A stretch of 64,000 nucleotides of DNA from JAEUPI01 sp046348365. Lineage in GTDB: Bacteria; Pseudomonadota; Gammaproteobacteria; Burkholderiales; Burkholderiaceae_C. The stretch is taken from contig JAXMEL010000004.1 in NCBI GenBank assembly GCA_046348365.1, positions 701,810-765,809 on the forward strand. Reading direction: 5' to 3'. The first letter of the stretch is position 1. Each line of letters starts with the position of its first letter. The translations under genes and the position numbers were made by a program. Positions 8,640 through 16,734 of this stretch are shown one piece after another. The notes under the pieces are model-generated. The model did not search any database, was not told where the DNA came from, and worked only from the letters and a program-made list of their open reading frames with translations.

Positions 8640-9428
8640 ATGTCCACACCCGTGATGAAACTCTTCGACCTGAGCGGCAAGACCGCGCTGGTCACCGGCG
8701 GCTCGCGCGGCCTGGGGCTGCAGATCGCCGAGGCGCTAGGCGAGGCCGGCGCGAAGATCATGCTCAGCTCGCGCAAGGCCGCCGACCTCGAGGAAGCGGC
8801 CGCGCACCTGCAGGCCAAGGGCATCGACACGCGCTGGGTCGCGGCCGATGCCAGCCAGCCGCCCGACGTGCAGCGCGTGGTGGCGGAAACGATGGAGCGC
8901 ATGGGCCACATCGACATCCTCGTCAACAACGCCGGTGCCACCTGGGGCGCGCCGGCCGAGGACCATCCGCTCGAAGCCTGGGACAAGGTGATGAACCTCA
9001 ACATCCGCAGCCTCTTCCTGTTCGCGCAGGCGGCTGCCAAGGCGAGCATGATCCCGCGCAAGAGCGGGCGCATCATCAACATCGCATCGATCGCCGGCCT
9101 CGGCGGCTCGATCGAGGTGAAGTTCATCGCCTACGGCACCAGCAAGGGTGCGGTCGTGAACTTCACGCGCACGCTGGCCGCGGAGTGGGGCCCGTACGGC
9201 ATCACCGTCAATGCGCTGGCGCCGGGCTTCTTCCCGAGCAAGATGACGCAGGGTGTGCTGAAGACGATCGGCGTCGACAAGCTCGCCGCGCATGCGCCGC
9301 TGCGCCGCATCGGCGACGACGACGATCTCAAGGGCGGCGCGCTGCTGTTCGCATCGGCCGCCGGCAAGCACATCACCGGGCAGATCCTCGCCGTCGACGG
9401 CGGGGTGTCGTGCGCCGTGGGAGGTTGA
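8640..9428 (+). CDS. Short-chain dehydrogenase/reductase (SDR)
   Basis: Classical SDR (262 aa). The cofactor motif is TGGSRGLG near residue 20, followed by NNAGATWG, the catalytic Ser in NIASIAGLGG and the Tyr-Lys pair in AYGTSKGAVV. The C-terminus FASAAGKHITGQILAVDGG is typical of FabG/gluconate-5-dehydrogenase-like enzymes. A GAGGAG site precedes the ATG at 8640. In this cluster it may act on a 3-hydroxyacyl-CoA or another alcohol intermediate; this is inferred from context only. Confidence 0.88.
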   Translation: MSTPVMKLFDLSGKTALVTGGSRGLGLQIAEALGEAGAKIMLSSRKAADLEEAAAHLQAKGIDTRWVAADASQPPDVQRVVAETMERMGHIDILVNNAGATWGAPAEDHPLEAWDKVMNLNIRSLFLFAQAAAKASMIPRKSGRIINIASIAGLGGSIEVKFIAYGTSKGAVVNFTRTLAAEWGPYGITVNALAPGFFPSKMTQGVLKTIGVDKLAAHAPLRRIGDDDDLKGGALLFASAAGKHITGQILAVDGGVSCAVGG

Positions 9429-9436
9429 GCAGGGTT

Positions 9437-9901
9437 ATGTCGGGTAGTCGTATTGCGTTTCCGATCCGCATCCCATTCGTCGAGGAGCTGGGCCTCGAGC
9501 TGCACGGTTTCGGCGACGGCAAGTCAGAGCTGCGGCTCGATCTCGACGAGGCGCACCTGAACTCGTGGGAGGTCGCCCACGGCGGCGTGGTGATGACCAT
9601 GCTCGACGTGGCGATGGCGCATGCCGCGCGCAGCATCCACCAGCACGACCCCACGCAAGGGCGCGGCGTGGCGACGATCGAGATGAAGACCACCTTCATG
9701 CGGCCGGCGCAGGGGCAGCTGCGCGCGCTGGGCAAGCTGCTGCACAAGACGGCGACGATGGCCTTCTGCGAGGCCTCGCTGCTCGACGACAGCGGCGAAC
9801 TCTGTGCCCACGCCACCGGCACCTTCAAATACCTGCGCGGCCTGCCTGCGGGCCGCGAGATCAAGGCGCTGCGCAGCGCCAGCGACAAGGAGATGCGATG
9901 A
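9437..9901 (+). CDS. Second PaaI-type hotdog thioesterase
   Basis: Hotdog-fold protein of 154 aa with the family motif WEVAHGGVVMTMLDVAMAHA near residue 50 and the strand GVATIEMKTTFMRPAQG. It is not a copy of the first thioesterase at 6330; the sequences differ throughout. It starts 8 bp after the SDR and its stop overlaps the next gene's ATG by 4 bp, so it belongs to the same operon. It probably hydrolyses an acyl-CoA intermediate. The start at 9437 follows the weak ribosome site GCAGGG. Confidence 0.82.
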   Translation: MSGSRIAFPIRIPFVEELGLELHGFGDGKSELRLDLDEAHLNSWEVAHGGVVMTMLDVAMAHAARSIHQHDPTQGRGVATIEMKTTFMRPAQGQLRALGKLLHKTATMAFCEASLLDDSGELCAHATGTFKYLRGLPAGREIKALRSASDKEMR

Positions 9902-10917
9902 CGATCACCAATCGACAGTGGTTGCTGGTTTCGCGGCCGAGTGCAGAGCCGAGCGCAGACAATTTCAAGCTCGTGAGCGCGCCGGTGCCCGAGCTGAAAG
10001 CCGGCGAGGTGCTGGTGCGCCACCACTACCTGAGCCTGGACCCGTACATGCGCGCCCGCATGAACGAAGGCAAGAGCTACGCCGCACCGCAGGCCCTCGG
10101 CGCGGTGATGGTCGGCGGCACGGTGGGCGAGGTGCTGCGCTCGAAGAACGAGCGCTTCGCCGAGGGTGACCGCGTGGTCGGCTCGGGCGGCTGGCAGCAG
10201 TATGCGGTGGTCGACGCGAGCCAGCCGATGGCGCTGCGCAAGGTCGACACCTCGCGCGTGCCGCTCGCGGCCTACCTGGGCGCGGTGGGCATGCCGGGCG
10301 TGACGGCGTGGATCGGCCTGACGCAGATCATCGAGCCCAAGGCGGGCGAAACCATCACCGTCAGCGCCGCCAGCGGCGCGGTCGGCAGCGCCGTGGGCCA
10401 GCTCGCGAAGGCGCGCGGCTGCCGCGCGGTGGGCATCGCCGGCGGGCGCGACAAGTGCGACTACGTGGTCAAGGAGCTCGGCTTCGACGCCTGCATCGAC
10501 TACAAGGCGCATCGCGATCGCGCGGCGCTGCAGGCCGCGCTCGCCACGGCCTGCCCGAAGGGCATCGACGGGCATTTCGAGAACGTCGGCGGCGCGGTGC
10601 TCGATGCGGTGATGCAGCTCGCCAACCCGTTCGCGCGCATCGCCGTGTGCGGCATGATCGCCGGCTACAACGGCGAGGCGATCCCGATGGTCGAGCCGCG
10701 GCTGATCCTGCTGATGCGCATGAAGCTGCAGGGCTTCATCGTCAGCGAGCACCTGCCGCTGTGGCCGCAGGCGCTGTCGGAGCTCGGCGAGCGCGTGGTC
10801 GCCGGCACGCTGAAGTACCGCGAGACGGTGGCGCAGGGCATCGAGTCGGCGCCCGAGGCCTTCATCGGGTTGCTCAAGGGCCGCAATTTCGGCAAGCAGC
10901 TGGTCAAGCTCGTCTGA
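9898..10917 (+). CDS. NADP-dependent MDR oxidoreductase (CurA/prostaglandin-reductase-like)
   Basis: Zinc-independent medium-chain reductase (339 aa) that reduces activated double bonds with NADPH. The N-terminal half carries the family stretch LSLDPYMRARMNEGKSY. The cofactor-binding segment is SAASGAVGSAVGQLAKARGC near residue 155, and GYNGEAIPMVEPRLILLMRM follows. It lacks the zinc-ligand cluster of alcohol dehydrogenases. Its ATG overlaps the thioesterase stop by 4 bp. It may remove branched or unusual enoyl intermediates in the pathway. The family call is firm and the substrate is unknown. Confidence 0.88.
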   Translation: MTITNRQWLLVSRPSAEPSADNFKLVSAPVPELKAGEVLVRHHYLSLDPYMRARMNEGKSYAAPQALGAVMVGGTVGEVLRSKNERFAEGDRVVGSGGWQQYAVVDASQPMALRKVDTSRVPLAAYLGAVGMPGVTAWIGLTQIIEPKAGETITVSAASGAVGSAVGQLAKARGCRAVGIAGGRDKCDYVVKELGFDACIDYKAHRDRAALQAALATACPKGIDGHFENVGGAVLDAVMQLANPFARIAVCGMIAGYNGEAIPMVEPRLILLMRMKLQGFIVSEHLPLWPQALSELGERVVAGTLKYRETVAQGIESAPEAFIGLLKGRNFGKQLVKLV

Positions 10918-10925
10918 GCGCGCCG

Positions 10926-12014
10926 ATGGCGGGCGCAGGCCAGGCGGCGTCGCTTCGTGTCTTCGCAGGGCCCAGGGCACGCAGCGTGCTGCGCGAGCGC
11001 GGCCTGCGCGCCGCCGACGTGCGCATGGTGGCCGGTGCGGCCGGCGGGCCGAAGGGCCTGGTGCTCAATCCGCTGGACCGATTCGTCTTCGGCCACTGGC
11101 TGCGCGAAGGGCAGCGGCCGGTGCATCTGCTCGGTGCGTCGATCGGGGCCTGGCGCATGGCCTGCGCATGCAGGCTCGAGGCCGATGCGGCGCTGGCGCG
11201 ATTGGCCGAGGACTACATCGATCAGCGCTACGCGCATGCGAGCGGCCGCGCGCCGACGGCCTCCGACGTGAGCGCCGCATTCGCGCACACGCTCGAGCGC
11301 ACGCTGAGCCCGCACGCCGCCGAGGTGCTGTCGCACCCGGTGCGGCGGCTGCATGTGTTCACCAGCCGCGGGCGCGGCCTGCTCGCGCGGCAGGGCGCTC
11401 TGCGCACGCCGCTGGGTTACCTCGGCGCCTTCGCGGCCAACGCGCTGCATCGCCGGGCGATGGGCGCGATGCTCGAGCGCGTGGTGTTCAGCGATGCGCG
11501 CGACGCGCTGCCGATCGCGACGCACGACTACCGCACGCAACACGTTCGACTGACCACCGACAACCTGGCCCACGCCATTCTGGCGAGCTGCTCGATCCCG
11601 TTCTGGCTCGATGCCGTGTCGGGCATCGACGGCGCACCGCCCGGCGCCTACTGGGACGGCGGCATCACCGACTACCACCTGCACCTGCAGTACGCGAGCC
11701 TCGACGACGGCCTCGTGCTGATGCCGCACTTCCAGCCGACGCTGGTGCCCGGCTGGCTCGACAAGCCTTTGAAGCGGCGCCACCGCGCGAGCCCGGCGCT
11801 CGACAACCTGGTGCTGCTGGTGCCCGCGCCGCAGTGGGTGGCGCGCCTGCCGCGCGGCAAGCTGCCCGATCGCAGCGACTTCAAGCACCACGGCGACGAC
11901 CATGCGGCCCGTGCACGCGATTGGCGCATCGCGCTCGCCGAGAGCCGGCGCCTGGCCGACGAGCTGGCCGAGCTGGTGCGCGCTCCGCACGTCGACGCCG
12001 AGCCTCTGGCGTGA
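10926..12014 (+). CDS. Patatin-like phospholipase / acyl hydrolase
   Basis: 362 aa with all three patatin elements: the glycine-rich oxyanion segment GGPKG (residues 40-44), the nucleophile elbow GASIG with Ser72, and the aspartate in YWDGGITDY with Asp244. Patatins are Ser-Asp dyad lipid acyl hydrolases. No signal peptide or membrane segment is seen, so the protein is probably cytoplasmic. It begins 8 bp after the MDR gene and may be read with the acyl-CoA cluster, supplying fatty acids to it; that link is inference. A 130-bp gap to the thrS leader follows. Confidence 0.85.
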   Translation: MAGAGQAASLRVFAGPRARSVLRERGLRAADVRMVAGAAGGPKGLVLNPLDRFVFGHWLREGQRPVHLLGASIGAWRMACACRLEADAALARLAEDYIDQRYAHASGRAPTASDVSAAFAHTLERTLSPHAAEVLSHPVRRLHVFTSRGRGLLARQGALRTPLGYLGAFAANALHRRAMGAMLERVVFSDARDALPIATHDYRTQHVRLTTDNLAHAILASCSIPFWLDAVSGIDGAPPGAYWDGGITDYHLHLQYASLDDGLVLMPHFQPTLVPGWLDKPLKRRHRASPALDNLVLLVPAPQWVARLPRGKLPDRSDFKHHGDDHAARARDWRIALAESRRLADELAELVRAPHVDAEPLA

Positions 12015-12100
12015 ACCGGCACGCCGCCGGCGACATCGCATCGGTGCGATGGCGTGCCCCGCGGCCGGCGCGGAGCCAGCCTCTGCGCAGCGCTTGGGCC

Positions 12101-12106
12101 TACAAT
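12101..12106 (+). promoter_or_regulatory. -10-like hexamer upstream of thrS leader
   Basis: TACAAT lies 40 bp upstream of the leader peptide start, in an otherwise GC-rich stretch. No good -35 hexamer is seen 16-18 bp upstream. Transcription from here would begin near 12113 and include the leader peptide and terminator. Confidence 0.4.
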
Positions 12107-12145
12107 GCCGCCATCGCTGACCAACAAGGAACGGGGAAAGGCATC

Positions 12146-12190
12146 ATGGTTATGACACCGCGAACGTTCGGCTTTCGCATCGAAGCCTGA
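12146..12190 (+). CDS. Putative thrS leader peptide (14 aa)
   Basis: A short frame MVMTPRTFGFRIEA with a strong purine-rich ribosome site (GGGGAAAG at 12133-12140, 5 bp before the ATG). It ends 44 bp before an intrinsic terminator that precedes thrS. It holds two threonine codons (aca, acg) plus codons uncommon in this genome (gtt, aca, cga). The layout of leader peptide, terminator and aminoacyl-tRNA synthetase is that of transcription attenuation. The Thr content is modest, so the sensing signal is uncertain. Confidence 0.55.
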   Translation: MVMTPRTFGFRIEA

Positions 12191-12234
12191 GCGGCCGCGC
12201 GCGCACGACCACCTGAACCTGACCTTCTCACATC

Positions 12235-12261
12235 AAAGCGCGGTGCACACCGCGCTTTTTT
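12235..12261 (+). terminator. Intrinsic terminator / attenuator before thrS
   Basis: The arms AAAGCGCGG (12235-12243) and CCGCGCTTT (12250-12258) form a 9-bp stem, with one more T-A pair possible. A run of six T follows (12256-12261). It stands 20 bp before the thrS ATG and after the leader peptide. The segment CCGCGC near 12194 could pair with the 5' arm (GCGCGG) and prevent the terminator. Confidence 0.75.
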
Positions 12262-12280
12262 GTTGTCCGAGGACCATTGC

Positions 12281-14200
12281 ATGATCACGATCACGTTGCC
12301 CAACGGCGCGACGAAGCAGTTCGACCAGCCGCCCACGGTGGCCGACGTGGCGGCCTCGATCGGCCCCGGCCTGGCGAAAGCGGCGCTCGCCGGCCGCGTG
12401 GGCACGGGCGACGCTGCCCGGCTCGTCGACACCAGCCACCGCATCGAGGCCGACGCGGCGCTGGCCATCGTGACCGAGAAGGAGCCCGCGGGCCTGGAGA
12501 TCCTGCGCCACTCGACGGCGCACCTGCTGGCCTACGCGGTGAAGGAGCTGTTCCCCGACGCGCAGGTGACGATCGGGCCGGTGATCGACAACGGCTTCTA
12601 CTACGACTTCGCGTACCAGCGGCCGTTCACGCCCGAGGACCTGGCCGCCATCGAAGCCAGGATGGCCGAGCTGGCACGCAAGGACGAACCGGTGGTGCGC
12701 GAGGAGATGGCGCGCGAGGCGGCGGTGAAGCTCTTCCTCGGCATGGGCGAGAAGTACAAGGCCGAGATCATCGCCGGCATTCCCGCCGGCCAGCCGATCG
12801 GCCTGTACCGCGAGGGCACCTTCGTCGACCTGTGCCGCGGGCCGCACGTGCCGAGCACGGGGCGCCTGAAGTACTTCAAGCTGATGAAGGTGGCCGGCGC
12901 CTACTGGCGCGGCGACCAGGCCAACGAGCAGCTGCAGCGCATCTACGGCACGGCGTGGGCCACGAAGGAGGAGCTGCAGGCCTACCTGAGGATGCTCGAG
13001 GAGGCCGAGAAGCGCGACCACCGCAAGCTCGGCCGCGAGCTCGACCTGTTCCACATGGACGAGCACTCGCCCGGGCTGGTGTTCTGGCACCCCAACGGCT
13101 GGACGGTGTGGCAGCAGGTCGAGCAGTACATGCGCGCCGTCTACCGCGACAACGGCTACCAGGAGGTCAAGGGCCCGCAGATCCTCGACAAGAGCCTGTG
13201 GGAGAAAACGGGCCACTGGGACAACTACCGCGACAACATGTTCGTCACCGAGTCGGAGAAGCGCGAGTACGCGTTGAAGCCGATGAACTGCCCCGGCCAC
13301 GTGCTGATCTTCAAGCAGGGCATCAAGAGCTACCGCGACCTGCCGATCCGCTACGGCGAGTTCGGCCAGTGCCACCGCAACGAGCCCAGCGGCGCGCTGC
13401 ACGGCATCATGCGCGTGCGCGGCTTCACGCAGGACGACGGCCACATCTTCTGCACCGAAGACCAGATCCTCGACGAGTGCGTGGCCTACACCGCGCTGCT
13501 GCAGAAGGTCTACGCCGACTTCGGCTTCAGCGACATCATCTACAAGGTGGCCACGCGGCCCGACAAGCGCGTCGGCAACGACGCCTCGTGGGACAAGGCC
13601 GAGCACGCGCTGATGCAGGCGCTCGAGCGCTCCGGCTGCCGCTTCGGCGTGTCGCCGGGCGAGGGCGCGTTCTACGGCCCCAAGATCGAGTACACGCTGA
13701 AGGACGCGATCGGCCGCGAGTGGCAGTGCGGCACGATGCAGGTCGACTTCAACATGCCCGAGCGCCTGGGCGGCGAGTACGTGACCGAGACCAGCGGCCG
13801 CGCCCACCCGGTGATGCTGCACCGGGCCATCGTGGGCAGCCTGGAGCGCTTCATCGGCATCCTGCTCGAGCAGCACGCCGGTGCCTTGCCGGTCTGGCTG
13901 GCGCCGGTGCAGGCGGTGGTGTCGTCGATCACCTCCGCGCAGGCCGATTTCGCCGCCGAGGTAGCGAAAACGCTTCAAAAACAAGGAGTTAGGGCGCGGG
14001 TGGATTTGCGGAACGAGAAAATCAGCTATAAAATCCGCGAGCATTCGCTGCAAAAGGTTCCGTATCTCCTGGTCGTGGGCGACAAGGAGAAGGCAGGCGG
14101 GGCCGTTTCGGTGCGCGCACGGGGCAACAAGGACCTCGGTGTGATGACCGTCGCAGACTTCTCACGGAAGATCGCGGACGACATCGCCCGCCGGGCTTGA
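12281..14200 (+). CDS. thrS: Threonyl-tRNA synthetase
   Basis: Charges tRNA-Thr (639 aa, normal length). An N-terminal TGS domain (MITITLPNGATKQF) is followed by the editing domain (HSTAHLLAYAVKELFPDAQV, CRGPHVPSTG). The class II core contains MNCPGHVLIFK with a zinc-ligand cysteine, GEFGQCHRNEPSGALHGIMR, and the C-terminal anticodon-binding domain. The ATG at 12281 lies just after the terminator and begins the TGS domain. It heads the thrS-infC-rpmI-rplT-pheST-ihfA string. The last 200 bp carry a conspicuously A/T-rich patch that may hold an internal promoter. Confidence 0.97.
   Translation: MITITLPNGATKQFDQPPTVADVAASIGPGLAKAALAGRVGTGDAARLVDTSHRIEADAALAIVTEKEPAGLEILRHSTAHLLAYAVKELFPDAQVTIGPVIDNGFYYDFAYQRPFTPEDLAAIEARMAELARKDEPVVREEMAREAAVKLFLGMGEKYKAEIIAGIPAGQPIGLYREGTFVDLCRGPHVPSTGRLKYFKLMKVAGAYWRGDQANEQLQRIYGTAWATKEELQAYLRMLEEAEKRDHRKLGRELDLFHMDEHSPGLVFWHPNGWTVWQQVEQYMRAVYRDNGYQEVKGPQILDKSLWEKTGHWDNYRDNMFVTESEKREYALKPMNCPGHVLIFKQGIKSYRDLPIRYGEFGQCHRNEPSGALHGIMRVRGFTQDDGHIFCTEDQILDECVAYTALLQKVYADFGFSDIIYKVATRPDKRVGNDASWDKAEHALMQALERSGCRFGVSPGEGAFYGPKIEYTLKDAIGREWQCGTMQVDFNMPERLGGEYVTETSGRAHPVMLHRAIVGSLERFIGILLEQHAGALPVWLAPVQAVVSSITSAQADFAAEVAKTLQKQGVRARVDLRNEKISYKIREHSLQKVPYLLVVGDKEKAGGAVSVRARGNKDLGVMTVADFSRKIADDIARRA
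14006..14032 (+). promoter_or_regulatory. Possible internal infC promoter inside thrS
   Basis: TTGCGG (14006-14011), a 15-bp spacer and TATAAA (14027-14032) sit in an unusually A/T-rich patch of thrS (codons aaa, ata, tat, caa) unlike the rest of the gene. In E. coli, infC-rpmI-rplT also has promoters inside thrS. The spacer is shorter than ideal. Confidence 0.4.
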
Positions 14201-14270
14201 GCCGTCGGCGCGCTTTTGGTTTTGCTGTCGGCCCGGTGCCTGCCCAGGGGTCGTTGAAGGGGTCAACACC

Positions 14271-14822
14271 ATCGCTACATTTCTGGACCGTCGTATTCCG
14301 AACGCCGAGCGCAAGCACCGGCTCAATCGCGAGATCACCGCACCGCAGGTGCGACTCAACGGGCCCGAGAACGAATCTCTGGGCGTCGTGAGCTTGATGG
14401 AGGCCTTGCGGCTGTCCGGCGAATACGACGTGGACCTGGTCGAGATCGCACCGACCGCCGATCCTCCGGTTTGCCGTCTGATGGACTACGGCAAGTTCAA
14501 GTACCAGGAGCAGAAGAAGGCGGCCGAGGCCAAGTCGAAGCAGAAGATCATCGAGGTCAAGGAAGTCAAGTTCCGCCCCGGCACCGACGAGGCCGACTAC
14601 CTGATCAAGATGCGCAACCTGCGCCGCTTCATTGCCGAAGACGGCGACAAGGGCAAGGTGACGCTGCGCTTCCGCGGCCGCGAGATCACGCACCAGGAGA
14701 TCGGCATGCGGTTGCTGGAGCGCATCCGCGACGAGCTGGCCGACGTGGCCGTCGTGGAGCACATGCCCAAGCTCGAAGGCCGCCAGATGGTGATGGTGCT
14801 CGCACCGAAGAAGAAGCAGTAA
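14271..14822 (+). CDS. infC: Translation initiation factor IF-3, AUC start
   Basis: Binds the 30S subunit and discriminates against wrong start codons (183 aa). No ATG, GTG or TTG in frame gives the full N-domain; the first GTG (14349) would delete about 26 residues, including the conserved RKHRLNREI. ATC at 14271 lies 8 bp after AAGGGG (14257-14262) and yields a normal-length IF-3. A non-standard start is the known basis of IF-3 autoregulation in E. coli (AUU there). Later motifs VDLVEIAPTADPPVCRLMDY and GRQMVMVLAPKKK are intact. Confidence 0.9.
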   Translation: MATFLDRRIPNAERKHRLNREITAPQVRLNGPENESLGVVSLMEALRLSGEYDVDLVEIAPTADPPVCRLMDYGKFKYQEQKKAAEAKSKQKIIEVKEVKFRPGTDEADYLIKMRNLRRFIAEDGDKGKVTLRFRGREITHQEIGMRLLERIRDELADVAVVEHMPKLEGRQMVMVLAPKKKQ

Positions 14823-14956
14823 CGCAGTCGTCGAATCGCATGTTCCGTGCCACGGTGAGGTCGCCGCGGCACGGGATCCAGAAGCCACCGCAGGCTTCAC
14901 CAAGTGGTCCACGCACCGTGGCCCCGCCTGCGGCAGCACGAAGAGAAGGAGCAGTC

Positions 14957-15160
14957 ATGCCCAAGATGAAGACCAAGAAGAGCGCGGCCAAGCGGTTCCG
15001 CGTGCGTCCGGGGGGGACCGTCAAGCGCGGTCAGGCGTACAAGCGCCACATCCTCACCAAGAAGTCCACCACCCGCAAGCGCCATCTGCGCGGCGCGACC
15101 AACGTGCACGACACGAACATGGGCCACGTCGCGGCGATGATGCCGTTCGCCGGGCTGTGA
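14957..15160 (+). CDS. rpmI: 50S ribosomal protein L35
   Basis: 67-aa basic ribosomal protein beginning MPKMKTKKSAAKRFRVRPGG and ending with the L35 motif. AAGGAG precedes the ATG. It lies 134 bp after infC and 32 bp before rplT. In E. coli this spacer region carries the L20-dependent control site; no clear homologous fold could be assigned here by eye. Confidence 0.96.
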   Translation: MPKMKTKKSAAKRFRVRPGGTVKRGQAYKRHILTKKSTTRKRHLRGATNVHDTNMGHVAAMMPFAGL

Positions 15161-15192
15161 CCCGCCACCACGCACGATAAGGAGCCATCGCC

Positions 15193-15549
15193 ATGCCTCG
15201 CGTCAAACGTGGTGTCACCGCGCACGCCCGCCGCAAGAAGGTGCTCGCCCTGGCCAAGGGCTTCCGCGGCCGCCGCAAGAACGTGTTCCGCATCGCCAAG
15301 GAGGCGGTGATGAAGGCGGGCCAATATGCCTACCGCGACCGGCGCACGCGCAAGCGCGTGTTCCGCCAGCTGTGGATCGCCCGCATCAACGCCGCCGCGC
15401 GCGAGCTCGGCCTGTCGTACAGCCGCTTCATGGCCGGCATGAAGAAGGCGTCGATCGACATCGATCGCAAGATGCTGGCCGAGCTTGCCGTGAACGATCC
15501 GGCGGCGTTCGGCAGCATCGTCGCGAAGGTGAAGGCCCAACTCGCCTGA
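15193..15549 (+). CDS. rplT: 50S ribosomal protein L20
   Basis: 118-aa 23S-rRNA-binding assembly protein, beginning MPRVKRGVTAHARRKKVLAL, with a very basic N-terminal half and the globular C-terminus (KKASIDIDRKMLAELAVND). Length and sequence are normal for the family. It ends the ribosomal-protein pair and is followed by a strong terminator before pheS. Confidence 0.97.
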   Translation: MPRVKRGVTAHARRKKVLALAKGFRGRRKNVFRIAKEAVMKAGQYAYRDRRTRKRVFRQLWIARINAAARELGLSYSRFMAGMKKASIDIDRKMLAELAVNDPAAFGSIVAKVKAQLA

Positions 15550-15590
15550 AGCGCATCCGCGCCCGCTTCGCGCGGGCGCCCGAGCCACGA

Positions 15591-15625
15591 AGGCAGGCCG
15601 TCACCTCGGGCGGCCTGCCTTTTTT
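15591..15625 (+). terminator. Intrinsic terminator between rplT and pheS
   Basis: AGGCAGGCCG (15591-15600) pairs with CGGCCTGCCT (15611-15620) in a perfect 10-bp stem, followed by further T residues to 15625. It would end infC-rpmI-rplT transcripts or act as a pheST attenuator. No Phe-rich leader frame with a start codon is visible before it. Confidence 0.8.
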
Positions 15626-15669
15626 CACGTTCGATTCGAACCCCACCCACCTCTTCTCGTTGACGGCCC

Positions 15670-16713
15670 ATGGACGATCTGCATCAACTGGTCGAACGCG
15701 CGACGCGTGAGTTCGCTGCGGCGCCCACGCCGGCCGAGCTGGAGAACGCCAAGGCGCGCTTCCTCGGCAAGTCGGGGCTGGTGACCGAGCGGCTCAAGCA
15801 GCTGGCCGCGCTCGCGCCCGAGGAGAAGAAGGCGCGCGGCGCGCGCATCAACGAGACCAAGCAGCAGATCGAATCGGCCTTGCAGGCGCGCCGCCAGGCG
15901 CTGGCCGACGCCGAGCTCGACGCCCAGCTGCGCGCCGAGGCGCTCGATGTCACGCTGCCCGGCCGCCGCCACGGCAGCGGCGGGCTGCATCCGGTGATGC
16001 GCACGATGGAGCGCATCGAGGCGATCTTCGCGTCGATGGGCTTCGAGGTCGCCGACGGCCCCGAGATCGAGACCGACTGGATGAGCTTCACCGCGCTCAA
16101 CAACCCCGAGAACCATCCGGCACGCTCGATGCAGGACACCTTCTACGTCGACCTGAAAGACGAAGCCGGCCGCTGGCTGAACCTGCGGCCGCACACCTCG
16201 CCGATGCAGGTGCGGCATGCGCGGGCCCACGCCGCGCGGCACGACGCCCCGCACGCGATGCCCGAGATCCGCGTCATCGCGCCCGGACGCACCTATCGCG
16301 TGGACAGCGATGCCACGCATTCGCCGATGTTCCATCAGTGCGAAGGCCTGTGGATCGGCGAGAACGTGAGCTTCAAGGACCTCAAGGTGGTGTTCACGCA
16401 GTTCTGCCGCCTGTTCTTCGAGAGTGACGATCTGCAGCTGCGCTTCAGGCCGTCGTTCTTCCCGTTCACCGAGCCGTCGGCCGAGATCGACATCGCGTTC
16501 GCGAGCGGCCCGCTGCAGGGCAAGTGGCTCGAGGTGTCGGGCTCGGGCCAGGTGCACCCGAACGTGGTGCGCAACTTCGGCCTCGACCCCGAGCGCCACA
16601 TCGGCTTCGCCTTCGGCATGGGGGCGGAGCGCCTGACGATGCTGCGCTACGGCGTCGACGACATGCGCCTGTTCTTCGAGGGTGACCAACGCTTTCTGGC
16701 CCAGTTCAACTGA
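15670..16713 (+). CDS. pheS: Phenylalanyl-tRNA synthetase alpha subunit
   Basis: 347-aa catalytic subunit of the alpha2-beta2 enzyme. An N-terminal coiled-coil (residues about 1-90) precedes the class II core: motif 2 around RTYRVDSDATHSPMFHQCEG and motif 3 GFAFGMGAERLTMLRYG. The PheS hallmark LRPHTSPMQVR is present. It starts 45 bp after the terminator and is followed by pheT after 21 bp. Confidence 0.97.
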   Translation: MDDLHQLVERATREFAAAPTPAELENAKARFLGKSGLVTERLKQLAALAPEEKKARGARINETKQQIESALQARRQALADAELDAQLRAEALDVTLPGRRHGSGGLHPVMRTMERIEAIFASMGFEVADGPEIETDWMSFTALNNPENHPARSMQDTFYVDLKDEAGRWLNLRPHTSPMQVRHARAHAARHDAPHAMPEIRVIAPGRTYRVDSDATHSPMFHQCEGLWIGENVSFKDLKVVFTQFCRLFFESDDLQLRFRPSFFPFTEPSAEIDIAFASGPLQGKWLEVSGSGQVHPNVVRNFGLDPERHIGFAFGMGAERLTMLRYGVDDMRLFFEGDQRFLAQFN

Positions 16714-16734
16714 CGGCTCCGCACGACATCGATC

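Noticed and set aside
10926..12014. Classical GDSL or alpha/beta-hydrolase lipase
   Set aside because: The combination of GGPKG, GASIG and DGG with no catalytic histidine motif fits the patatin dyad instead.
15601..15669. A Phe-containing stretch (FFTFDSN...F) before pheS that recalls a pheM-type leader peptide
   Set aside because: It lies after, not before, the terminator's 5' arm and has no in-frame start codon with a ribosome site.
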